From assembly GCA_950295325.1 (NCBI GenBank), contig OX485807.1:52606440-52670439 (forward strand): a DNA stretch of 64,000 nt. The letters run 5' to 3'. Position numbers and translations under genes: made by a program. This stretch comes from Polytrichum commune. Its lineage: Eukaryota > Streptophyta > Polytrichopsida > Polytrichales > Polytrichaceae. Below the pieces are notes generated by a model. The model saw nothing but the letters and a program-made list of their open reading frames with translations, did not search any database and was not told the origin of the DNA. This document shows positions 11,501-19,870 of this stretch, piece after piece (the stretch's first letter is position 1; each line of letters starts with the position of its first letter).

Positions 11501-14062
11501 CAAAGGGTTGTTATAGATTCGGGCTCGGGAAGTCTAGGTCCTAATTTTTACAATTATGGGGATAATGGGGATTATGCCCAATGGCTAAGGGAGTACCCCG
11601 AGTCCGAGGTTGATGTAATGGTTACATTTCACCAAGTAGGCTTAGGGAGTGAATTTCCTAGTGTTAGTTTAGGAGAGGGCTCATTGTTGGAGCCATGTGA
11701 GGTGCTCACCGAGGAAGAGTGGGTTAGCGGTGGGTTAACACCTTGGGTAGATGACGTGGAAGAGGGTGAGGTTAGTTTAATTCATGTAGATGGGACTCAA
11801 GAGGAGGATGTGATTATTGAGTCATCGAAATTGGAGGAGCCTTTACATTTCAAGACCACGTCTACGGGGATAGTTGTAGGTCAAGATGTGAAAGATTACC
11901 CCAATGTGCCTTCCGATTGGTATCGGAACAAAGAGGAGCAAGCACATGTGTCGGAAGCGGATTGGCGGTATGTGGATGATCACCTACATTGTGTTAGGGA
12001 GGCATTGGTTAGGTGTAGGAAGATGAGGTTAGCATTGAACCCGGATAAGACATTTTTGGGAGTGAATAAGGGAGTGTTGTTGGGTTATGTTGTTAGTGAG
12101 AAAGGTAGAGAACCCGATCCGGATAAGATTGCGGCCATAAGCGACTTGGCAACTCCAACCAATTCCAAGGGGATCTCTAAGTTGTTAGGACATGTGGGAT
12201 GGTACCGGGAACTTATTCCTAATTTTTCAAAGATAGCGGTGCCCATTACCCATTTGCTCAAAAAGGATGTCAAATTCGAGTGGACGGATGCTTGTCAAAA
12301 AGCCTTTGAGGAATTGCGGGATAGGTTGAGCACCTATCCGGTGTTGATACCACCCAATTGGGGTAAACCTTTTCACGTCTATTGTGATGCTAGTAATGTG
12401 GCAATAGGGAGTGCGCTTTGTCAAGCAACGGGAGAAAAAGAGAAGGATCAACCTATAGCTTATGCGAGTAAGCAATTGACCCCCGCCGAAAGAAACTACT
12501 CTACAACGGAGAGGGAGTGCCTAGCCATGGTGTTTTCCGTTAAAAAGTTTAGGCATTACCTCATGTGCAACCCGGTTGTATTTTTTGTTGACCACATGGC
12601 TATCAAGTATCTAATTAACAAGGCTGAGTTAAGTGGTAGGTTAGCTAGGTGGGTTTTGTTATTAGAAGAATTCGACTACACGGTGGAATATAAACCGGGT
12701 CGTATGCATTTACAAGCGGACCACTTGTCTAGGTTGTCGGAGGAGATAGGAAAAAATCCGGTAAACGATATGTTAGTAGATGATAGCCTCTTTGTGGTCA
12801 CTTCTACACCGGAGTGGTATGCGGGCATAGTGGAATTTCTAACAACCCACAAGTTGCCCAAAGAGTGGACAAAAGAAGAGAGAAGGAAGGTGAGGGTAAA
12901 TAGTAGGCAATTTGTTGTAGTGGGCCATAGGTTGTTTAGAAGGGGGTCCGATGGTATTTTACGACGATGCGTGTCAAAAACGGAGGTTGAAGCGATTTTA
13001 ATCGCTTGCCACGATAGCGCTTGCGGCGGTCACTTCTCGGGTCAACTCACCGGGCAAAAAATACTTAGAGCGGGCTACTTTTGGCCTACACTATTTAAGG
13101 ACGCCCATGACTATGTAAGGAAATGCGACGCTTGCCAACGGTATGCCCGAAACGACCTTAGAATGGAGATGCCTTTACATGTATCATTACCCTTAATTCC
13201 TTTCGAAAAATGGGGCATCGACTATGTGGGTGAGGTCCATCCCCAATCTTCAAAAGGAATGAAATATATTGTGGTGGCAACCGAGTACCTCACCAAGTGG
13301 GCGGAAGCCAAAGCGGTGAAGACCGACACGGCGGAACACGCGGCAACATTTATGCACGAAAACATAATTTCGCGGTTCGGGGTGCCGAAGATCCTAGTAA
13401 GCGATAGGGGTGCTCACTTTTTGAATGACTTGATTCGAGAGATGACAGAGAAATTTAAAATTGATCACCGGAAGACTACTCCCTACCACCCACAAACCAA
13501 TGGACAAACGGAAAGGGTTAACGGAATTTTGGTGAGTATACTACGCAAGACGGTTATAGACTCGAAGCGGGATTGGGATACGAAACTAACGGCGGCACTT
13601 TGGGCATACCGTACAACCTATAAGGTAACTACGCGTGCTACACCATTTTCCTTAGTCTATGGTCTTGAAGCGACACTACCAATCGAATATGAAGTCGAGT
13701 CACTTAGGGTGGCCGTGAGTACGAGACTTACCGAAAGTCAATCCTTACGAAATCGACTAACCGATTTGGAAGCACTTGACGAAGGGAGGAGAATGGCGGC
13801 TCAACATATTGAGGCAATCCAAAGAAGGAGAAAGATTACTTTCGACAAACGACATAAGAGAAGGGCCCTAACACCGGGAATGATGGTCATGATTCAAGAC
13901 GCACGAAAGCTTGAATTTCCGGCGAAATTCAATGCGGTATGGTTAGGACCTTACCTTGTCTATGAGGTCTTTCCTAATAATTCAATTCAATTGGAAATAT
14001 TGAATGGTGAGCTCTTTCCTACCCGTACATCGGGAAGTAGATGTAAGGAGTACCGAGCTTGA
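8504..14062 (+). CDS. Gypsy gag-pol polyprotein with reverse transcriptase core deleted
   Basis: One open frame of 1852 residues. Order: Pro/Ile repeat near residue 110-130; retrotransposon gag domain about 150-300 (the FPTTLEGEAYEWYRDH region is characteristic); CCHC knuckle C432, C435, H440, C445; aspartic protease with D852 in VDGGSS; then RT thumb, RNase H (D1295 in FHVYCDAS), integrase HHCC zinc domain (starting near H1503), DDE core D1573, D1634, E1670 (35 residues between the last two), and a GPY-type C-terminus (WLGPYLVYEVF). Between protease and RT thumb the expected fingers and palm are absent: a lone RYVDD (Y1156) is followed at once by HLHCVREAL, which normally lies a dozen residues further on. 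The frame is otherwise intact, so the loss was in frame. Such a product could package RNA and integrate, but probably not copy RNA by itself. Confidence 0.9.
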   Translation: MQGRTRSQKPSLIVGLEKSTRKRRSSKISDRLEQDNVRIESCLNVEPRTRSILDTLELGAQLEEEITPSKLSGETSSENYTLREEFPVEVDRGLLNSSPVTMAEERGMDPPPIPPIPPIPPIPPIDPLVRPRGLPIVVPQNLAAMDMPSHLPKFYGTNDEDPSRHMEQYIERLASFLITDPGYWLVWFPTTLEGEAYEWYRDHAEGHFRGWEQLQREFLNEFRPEVGQSTALRALSSLKQGREEEISAYIRRFHLVCTRFVGTMLNDDTLKQFFIQGFFKSGTIRGVLERNPLTLADAKRAARDIENLDKDHERLWRREDELIPQFIPIRPRVVAVEPAKYENQIPYAIVDTGPRPLAVREPAPLLALPAPRTDPHLEEVERRLGASQLGFQEAMIKQMQSLTNQMSLMIRSQQPGPPPPVESGRHSSGLWCVQCGQPGHTRQFCRSGQNRDQRGNGNPPQQNQRGQAPPHYGNGSNRGPQPRGQGGQNLEKKEFHPFCGRWHAQGQCWSEGQEFNCSNCGGSHPSDTCRQPDKIINVPYPVANPQQQARDNMRGARPQGVPANELRPPNLYYDHSNARQTFHPPAGLQTTTGYIPIQNRQGVPPNGSNGRQAPPTDPGPSNSQDVRFMDGVLEATYDDMLPLPTRIGEEQNQWPPHTNAITYELVKGKGVVEEAPALAVTTRARRGDASLEVGIGEQGNYSSDEETNLSELDRVARRATKDVERENIILQDRERTNAVHDLDNSDVGEWEGPGVPVDKFDVVGNSKVERSTGYDLWADLSTLKADITFGQLLEISPTARKTLKEGMPVHKRMRKVKAKIAARIQSQGGRDVKAIEIEVVIVDKVVPNVLVDGGSSLNILPEDTMKKLGLGLTGPSPLVINMANQSSTTPLGMIKDCRMTTGGEEYLVTFHVIKMHSNKDTFPILLGRPWLRMANAMVNWGGPKPSITYGPEGNRVIVSIGSLEGWMEREMYLPLEKEIDDLNENEIGKALVGVVHPEGQRVVIDSGSGSLGPNFYNYGDNGDYAQWLREYPESEVDVMVTFHQVGLGSEFPSVSLGEGSLLEPCEVLTEEEWVSGGLTPWVDDVEEGEVSLIHVDGTQEEDVIIESSKLEEPLHFKTTSTGIVVGQDVKDYPNVPSDWYRNKEEQAHVSEADWRYVDDHLHCVREALVRCRKMRLALNPDKTFLGVNKGVLLGYVVSEKGREPDPDKIAAISDLATPTNSKGISKLLGHVGWYRELIPNFSKIAVPITHLLKKDVKFEWTDACQKAFEELRDRLSTYPVLIPPNWGKPFHVYCDASNVAIGSALCQATGEKEKDQPIAYASKQLTPAERNYSTTERECLAMVFSVKKFRHYLMCNPVVFFVDHMAIKYLINKAELSGRLARWVLLLEEFDYTVEYKPGRMHLQADHLSRLSEEIGKNPVNDMLVDDSLFVVTSTPEWYAGIVEFLTTHKLPKEWTKEERRKVRVNSRQFVVVGHRLFRRGSDGILRRCVSKTEVEAILIACHDSACGGHFSGQLTGQKILRAGYFWPTLFKDAHDYVRKCDACQRYARNDLRMEMPLHVSLPLIPFEKWGIDYVGEVHPQSSKGMKYIVVATEYLTKWAEAKAVKTDTAEHAATFMHENIISRFGVPKILVSDRGAHFLNDLIREMTEKFKIDHRKTTPYHPQTNGQTERVNGILVSILRKTVIDSKRDWDTKLTAALWAYRTTYKVTTRATPFSLVYGLEATLPIEYEVESLRVAVSTRLTESQSLRNRLTDLEALDEGRRMAAQHIEAIQRRRKITFDKRHKRRALTPGMMVMIQDARKLEFPAKFNAVWLGPYLVYEVFPNNSIQLEILNGELFPTRTSGSRCKEYRA

Positions 14063-14803
14063 CTAGGCAACTTACCCTTGGAGCAAGAGATGTTTGGATT
14101 CATCCCCCGATGGTCGCCAATTATGTGAGCCCAAAAGGGTGCCCACATTTAGTCTTAGACCCTTGAAACGTTAGTTGATGCACTTTGAAGTAGCATGTTA
14201 CTTCACAAAAATATAAAAAGAGTGAAATGTTAGTCTTAGAAGTACCATGTTGTAAGAGGCTAGGATGTGAGTTGTTATTGTGTTTTTACCTTCGGAAGGA
14301 TTTGAGTGAATGAGGATAGGTAAGGAGAACTTGGATTGAGTAGTTAGTGAGTAGACTAGTACAAATGGATGGAGACAACCAAAGTGACTCAAGAGGCAAG
14401 TGCATTCGAATTGGGATGAATGGAGGATCACATGGAGCGCACAAGTGGACCACCTCATCATGGCCACTTAATGGGGGAGGCCCAAGGAAGAATGCAAGGT
14501 GGAGGATAAGCAAATTCTCAAAGCACCAATCAAATCACGAGTTAAGCATCGTGGTTTGAATTAAGTGGTGAGCGACGATTTGGGAAAGTAAGGGGAGAAA
14601 GTTATGGCGGCGAAAAGCGAAGGAGGCTAAGTTTGGGTTGAAGCATCCCAAGTTTGGTAAAGTGTGGTAGGTAGAAAGCCAAGGCTAGTTAAGCATCCCA
14701 AGTTTGGTAAAGTGTGGTAGGTAGAAAGCCAAGGCTAGTTAAATGTTCGAATTAGGATCCTTGTTGATCATTTGAGGGAGGAAGACTTAGAAGATAGGAT
14801 TGG

Positions 14804-14885
14804 CGCCTACTAAGTAGGAGGAAATCTCAAGGGCTTATCGTAAGCCTTGAGGGTGCTCACCCCCTCAAGCTTACTATATAATCCC
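14804..14885 (+). promoter_or_regulatory. LTR core promoter with two short inverted repeats
   Basis: CCTACTAAGTAGG at 14806-14818 is a perfect palindrome around one base. Next, TCAAGGGCTTA and TAAGCCTTGA flank a TCG loop with one bulged base (about 14827-14851). The TATA-like TATATAAT follows near 14875, then a CT-rich run. Role is inferred from position. Confidence 0.45.
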
Positions 14886-15394
14886 TCATTCTTCCCTCAC
14901 TCATCCTCTCTTTCCTTTGTGCTCCAAGGCACCCCACGAGTTATAAGTGTGGGTGTGGGAAGCCATATTGGAGCACATGTGTGTGCTTAGTTTTTAGTTT
15001 GAGAGCCAAGGCTTGTTAGCCTTGAAGAGGGCTTGACCTCTTGGTAGAATTAGTGTTGACGTGAAGGATTTTAAAGTTAATTCATGATTCCAATTTGTGG
15101 TACTTAAAGTTCATGTTTTGAATACACGTGGTTGCAAGTTCCATGTTTAAGAGTTGAGCACTTGATGTTGTGATGAGTGCAAAAATATACTTGTGTGGAT
15201 TAGTTAGTCTTAGTGAAGTTAGGAAATTCTCTCTCCCCCTCTCCTCTCTAGGATTTTAGGATTTTAGGATTAGAGAAGAATTGTGTGATTAGAAAGGGGT
15301 TGTTAGTAGAATTAGGGAAATTAGGTAGGAAGATTAGTTAAGGGCTTGAATAATTAGTGAGGTAGTTGGGGATTACAACTACAAAGTTGTGGGT

Positions 15395-15585
15395 TCATGA
15401 AGGAGCTGGGTTTATGAAGGAGCTGGGTTTGTTTAGTTAGAAAGTAAAGAGCTGGGTTTATGAAGGACCTGGGTTTGTTTAGTTAGAAGCTAAGAAGCTG
15501 GGTTTATGAAGGAGCTGGGTTTATGAAGGAGCTAGGTTTATGTAATTAGAAAGTAAAGAGATGGGTTCATGAAGGAGCTTAGTAG
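15395..15585 (+). repeat. Short direct repeats in 3' LTR tail
   Basis: About six imperfect copies of GAGCTGGGTTTATGAAG, interspersed with copies of a GTTTAGTTAGAAAGTAAAG spacer. They look like a slippage-derived minisatellite in the transcribed half of the LTR. Confidence 0.75.
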
Positions 15586-16048
15586 ATAGCCTACCTAATT
15601 AGCTCATAGACAAGTAGTTAGTTACATTATGCTAGTTAGTGTTATGTGTGGCTTTCACAAGTAAATGTATTTGAGATTGACTATAGAGAATAGTGTTTTT
15701 TTAACACTTGCATCCTCTCTTTAAAAATAAACCACGTGCACAAATTAATGGAGAATGTGGAGCACTCTCGCGATGGCAAGACAAAGGAAGCAAAGACCAA
15801 AGTTAAATCCAAGACCACTTGAAGGGTGAACCTTGCACTATGGACTCATCCAAGTCCAAATCCAATACCGCGGAGGAATGTGAGCCCAAACCCACTACTC
15901 GGACTACGGACGCTTAAGGGTGGGGGGTTTGGCTCACATGTGGAAGCCTATGGCTCACATGTTTGTTAATATGTTTATATTGTTTGTTTGTAACAGTTAC
16001 GCAAATTTTGAATCTTATTATATTTCCGTGAGAAGAATGCACATGGAA

Positions 16049-16625
16049 AGATATCATTTAACAAAAAGATTGAGTTCGAAAAGCAAGGTGTATGCGTTGG
16101 CAAAGACGATGTTTATTTTAACTATACAACTGAGAAAAATCAACTAATGAATGGTTTTGTGCCTTGGCAAGGTGCTCCTGAATAACATCCTATTTTAATG
16201 CAAATATTTATTGAGGCTTTATGTAAGCTTGGAGTGGTGGTCATTGATGTCACAACTTCTACTAGTAGGTTTACAATCTTAATGTCTACCATTGACATTC
16301 AATAAGTCTACCTTCATATTTAAATGGACTTTCTACCATCCATTGTAATGTTTATAAAACATATATTGAAATATATATATATATATATATATATATTTAA
16401 TTAATTAATTTCATTCAGGTGCCTCTGTCCACGCATGTCGTAAGAGTTGACGCCATCTTGTTGCTTATGAGGCAGATGATCTTATTTTCAATAACATACT
16501 TCAATCGCTTTGCAAGTTCTCATCTCATAATCCCGTACTTGGCCAATCATCTCAACCACTTTCATTGAATGAGGATGATGAACCTCCTCGCAAAGTAGCA
16601 AGGAAATCACGTTTGAGTACATGAA
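16049..16625 (+). pseudogene. Two-exon remnant of a methyltransferase-fold protein
   Basis: One open stretch (about 16049-16270) reads VYFNYTTEKNQLMNGFVPWQGAPE, a stop, then HPILMQIFIEALCKLG and VVVIDVTTSTS. After a candidate intron (GT at 16269, AG at 16418, with an (AT)n run inside) the second stretch reads VHACRKS, a stop, RHLVAYEADDLIFNNILQSL, and ends in KVARKSRLST. The DVTxSTS and RHLVAYEAD pair resembles the SAM-binding loop and following strand of N4/N6-type DNA methylase-fold domains (D-x-x-x-G-S/T-G and G-R-x-x-x-x-E-x-D). Two in-frame stops (TAA, TGA) and a one-base phase mismatch at the junction mark it as broken. Family assignment is by motif only. Confidence 0.4.
16371..16396. 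repeat. (AT)n microsatellite
   Basis: About 13 AT units, inside the candidate intron of the neighbouring pseudogene. Confidence 0.95.
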
Positions 16626-16629
16626 TTTT

Positions 16630-17800
16630 GCCCAACCTACTTGAATTTTTTGATTTTTGTGAACTTCTGTATCGTCAAAGTAATTGACCCTTATTATATA
16701 TATATAAATGCAGTGTTGGCAAGATGATGGAGCAACTATTGTCCCTTCCTAGGTTATTGTTGCTTCTCGTATATGCAGAGAGCGTTGCTCTTGCACAAGC
16801 CGCCACATCAACACCTACACATCTCCCAAAGTCTCGCAAGTTTAATTCCAATGTGGAGACGTTGTTCCACTTAGAGGCGTGGAAAGACAATGGGGCATTT
16901 AGATAGTTGACAATATAATCCACCATATGTTTGATCGGATTGGATTGGATATGATTGGTTTGGAACATGAACGGCATTGGATTTGGCATTCTAATAAAAC
17001 AAGAAATTTAAGGCCATTGCTTGGCACTGTTTTTTAATTACCACAACTAATGGACATTGATATTATGTGAGAAAATTCCTCACATTCATAAACAATATGC
17101 CCAAATAACTTAGTTTCTTTCCTCCCAACTCCTCCATCAATTCATTTCTCAATACATGGAATGTGTTTGCATTCATTTTGTTGAATCTAGCAACAACATT
17201 AATATTCATCATGAAACTCATGCCAATCTTGTGGTTATTGATCTTGAAAGTAGAATTGTAAGAGATTCATTAGGTTCATTTCATTGTAAAAGAAAAAGAT
17301 GGAGTCTCCAAGGCTAGATAGACCATCGTAGGCGTAGGGGTTTGGGACATAGGCAAGGTGATTTTGGGTCGCACTATCCAATGGATGTGTGGTGTTAGCA
17401 TGCTATTCATTTTACATGCCATACTTTGTATATTTTATTTGCAATAATATGAGTGTCATACGATTTTCCCTTTAATATGATCTAATGTTTGGATTGCCCT
17501 ACCTAAACCATCTTGATGTAAGCTCTTATTTGGATTCTTGATATGAACACCCGCTTTAAAATATTTGCATCTTCCAACATTCTCCAATATATGTGTGAAT
17601 TTCTCCATGTTCTGATGTTTGTAAATGTCTCAAAATGCCCAAAAAGTCCCAAATTAACAAATATAGTGTTTTCACTATTAGGACTTGAAAATCGTAGTCA
17701 GCTAAGTACTTATCTTAGTGATGTGGTCCATTATAACTATCATGAAAATAAAACATATTGATAGAATATGTTCCCAACACGTTATCTACATGGTTCACAT
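16630..17800. other. Unassigned AT-rich DNA
   Basis: Only short open frames. A candidate splice acceptor (AAATGCAG near 16713) precedes a 60-codon open stretch to 16906 that could be a last exon of the pseudogene to the left, but it has no recognisable motif. Confidence 0.5.
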
Positions 17801-17805
17801 CTAGG

Positions 17806-17950
17806 TCATGTCCAATATGACTAAAAACCTAGTCATAAGATGACTACACTCACTTCTAGTCATCATTTTGGTTCAGCATGACTGCCCTAAAATCCATAGT
17901 CATATCCGGTCATATGGTCGTAGTCATTTTTTCTTGTTCTCCTTGTAGTG
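17806..17950 (-). mobile_element. Terminus of a CACTA-type DNA transposon
   Basis: Read on the minus strand from 17950 inward it starts CACTACAAGGAGAACAAG, close to the usual plant CACTA (En/Spm, CMC) end. Behind it lie several copies of ATGACTA in both orientations (near 17812-17930), matching the subterminal repeat arrays of these elements. No partner terminus or transposase was found, so this is a lone end. Confidence 0.5.
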
Positions 17951-18136
17951 ATTGCATGGTCTACATGACATTTTTTACAAGCTCCCAAGAAGAATTCAAA
18001 TTTGTTATCACTTCATTTATGAGATAAAAATGAAATATTTGATCTAACTACAAAGAAAAAATGAAAGTATTGTTATATGTGACAATAGTGATCAACACAA
18101 ATAGTATCTATTTCAATATATGTATTTGTACGAGAC

Positions 18137-18158
18137 CACACACACACACACACACACA
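18137..18158. repeat. (CA)n microsatellite
   Basis: Eleven CA units in non-coding DNA. Confidence 0.95.
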
Positions 18159-18747
18159 ATGTACTACATTTCTGAATCTAGATACTATGATTTGTTTAAT
18201 ACCCACTTACCAAGTTTGGTGGAATAAATCACATTGTCAATACATCAACATGCACTGGTATAATTGATGTTTAAGTAAAAGAACTGACATTATTAGAAAA
18301 ATAAATAAATAAACATAATGATATTGCATGTTTTTCAGTGCATGCGATTTTATTTCTTGTTTTGGACTTAAACAATAGATACATGGCCTTGTTATATATG
18401 GTTGGTCTCACCAATACAATCAACAACAAAAAGTTTAGAGGAGGTTTTTAGACATATTTGCTTGTATAAATTGATTACATGCTTTTGGGCACACTGCCTG
18501 CCCACGATAACATTAAGACTGGTGCACAACACTTTTGGTATAACTTAGAATCATGTTACACTAGACATTTTAGAACTTTCGGGAATGTACAAACTTGCTA
18601 GGATCATTGCCACTAGCTTCAATAACATGGGTGGCACCTTAAAATCTTGCAATCATGCTTGGCTTTTCACACTTATAAATTTATGAGTTGTAATATACAA
18701 AAATGTGTCCACAAAACACTACATTGATATTAAATTGTATCTACAAC

Positions 18748-19870
18748 TCATGAGTTTGTCAAGCTCGAACAAGAAGACAAATTCAATGTCGTCAAAGAAA
18801 TCAAGTCCCCAATCCCTCCGGTAATGTCGTCAAGCTCGAACAAGAGGACAAATTCAATGTTGTCAGAGAAGTCAAGTTCTCCAATCCCTCCGGTAATGTC
18901 GTCAACCTCGAACAAGAAAACAAATTCAATGTTGTCAGAGAAGTCAAGTTCCCCAATCCCTCCGGTAATGTCGTCAAGCTCCGACACCAAGACAAAGTCA
19001 ATGTTGTCAAAGAAGTCAAGTTCCCCAATCCCTCCGGTAATGTTGTCAAGCTCGAACACCAAGACAACTTCAATGTCGTCAAAGAAGTCAAGTTCCCCAA
19101 TCCTTCCGGTAATGTCGTCAAGCTCGAACAAGAAGACAAATGCAATGTTGTCAAAGAAGTCAAGTTCCCCAATGCCTCCGGTAATGTCGTCAACCTCGAA
19201 CACCAAGACAAATCCAAGGTTGTCAAAGAAGTCAAGTTTCCCAATCCCTCCGGTAATGTCGTCAACATCGAACACCAAGACAAATCCAATGTTGTCAAAG
19301 AAATCAAGTTCCCCAATTCCTCCGGTAATGTCGTCAAGCTCAAACAAGAAGACAAATTCAATGTTGTCAGAGAAGTCAAGTTCCCCAATTCCTCCGGTAA
19401 TGTCGTCAAGCTCGAACAAGAAGACAAATTCAATGTTGTCAGAGAAGTCAAGTTCCCCAATCCCTCCGGTAATGTCGTCAAGCTCGAACAAGAAGACAAA
19501 TTCAATGTTGTCAGAGAAGTCAAGTTCCCCAATCCCTCCGGTAATGTCGTCAAGCTCGAACAAGAAGACAAATTCAATGTTGTCAAAGAAGTCAAGTTCC
19601 CCAATCCTTCCGGTAATGTCGTCAAGCTCGAACAAGAAGACAAATGCAATGTTGTCAAAGAAGTCAAGTTCCCCAATGCCTCCGGTAATGTCGTCAAACT
19701 CTCACACCAAGACAAAGTCAATGTTGTCAGAGAAGTCGAGTTTCCCAATCCCTCCGGTATTGTCATCAAGCTTTCACCCCGGAACAAATGCAATGTTGTC
19801 AAAGAAGTCAAGTTTCCCAATGCCTCCGGTAATGTCGTCAACCTCGAACACCAAGACAAATCCAAGGTTG
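18748..19870 (-). pseudogene. Frameshifted 3' tail of the LRR array
   Basis: Downstream of the stop at 19871 the LRR code continues in another minus frame (19870 to 18801, about 15 repeats), after a missing base near 19876 (CAAAAAGTC where the unit has CAAAGAAGTC). A second missing base near 18805 moves the code to the third frame, which ends in SCSSLTNS at 18748. Either the gene has lost its last 15 or so repeats, or the assembly has two single-base errors in a repeat that is hard to sequence. The 18748 stop may be the ancestral one. Confidence 0.7.

Larger units (their letters stand above)
7282..15938 (+). mobile_element. Ty3/gypsy LTR retrotransposon, non-chromovirus type, rearranged
   Basis: Direct repeats at 7282-7961 and from 14124 flank one gag-pol frame (8504-14062). 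The first base pairs read TGTGAGCC and the proposed right end (15931-15938) reads GGCTCACA, its exact inverse, as expected for LTR termini. The 680 bp shared by the two LTRs look identical by eye, so insertion is recent. The integrase ends in a GPY/F-type motif with no chromodomain, and the integrase sequence resembles the plant Tat/Athila side of the family. No 5-bp target-site duplication was found (CCCAT on the left, TGTGG on the right), the 5' LTR is shorter than the 3' LTR, and no clear primer-binding site or polypurine tract was seen. The right border could instead be 15959, where GGCTCACA recurs, or 14803. Confidence 0.85.
14124..15938 (+). repeat. 3' LTR of gypsy element (long form)
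   Basis: The first 680 bp match the 5' LTR. The remainder contains a TATA-like box (TATATAAT near 14875) followed by a CT-rich stretch, fitting a U3/R border, and ends at an inverted copy of the LTR start (GGCTCACA). A further TGTGAGCCCAAA at 15879-15890 repeats the LTR start inside. Alternatively the LTR is only 680 bp and the rest is flanking DNA; the TATA box and matching inverted ends favour the long form. Confidence 0.6.

Noticed and set aside
14801..14818. TGGCGCC as a retroviral-type tRNA primer-binding site
   Set aside because: It occurs only in the 3' copy, inside the LTR, and the match does not extend beyond seven bases.
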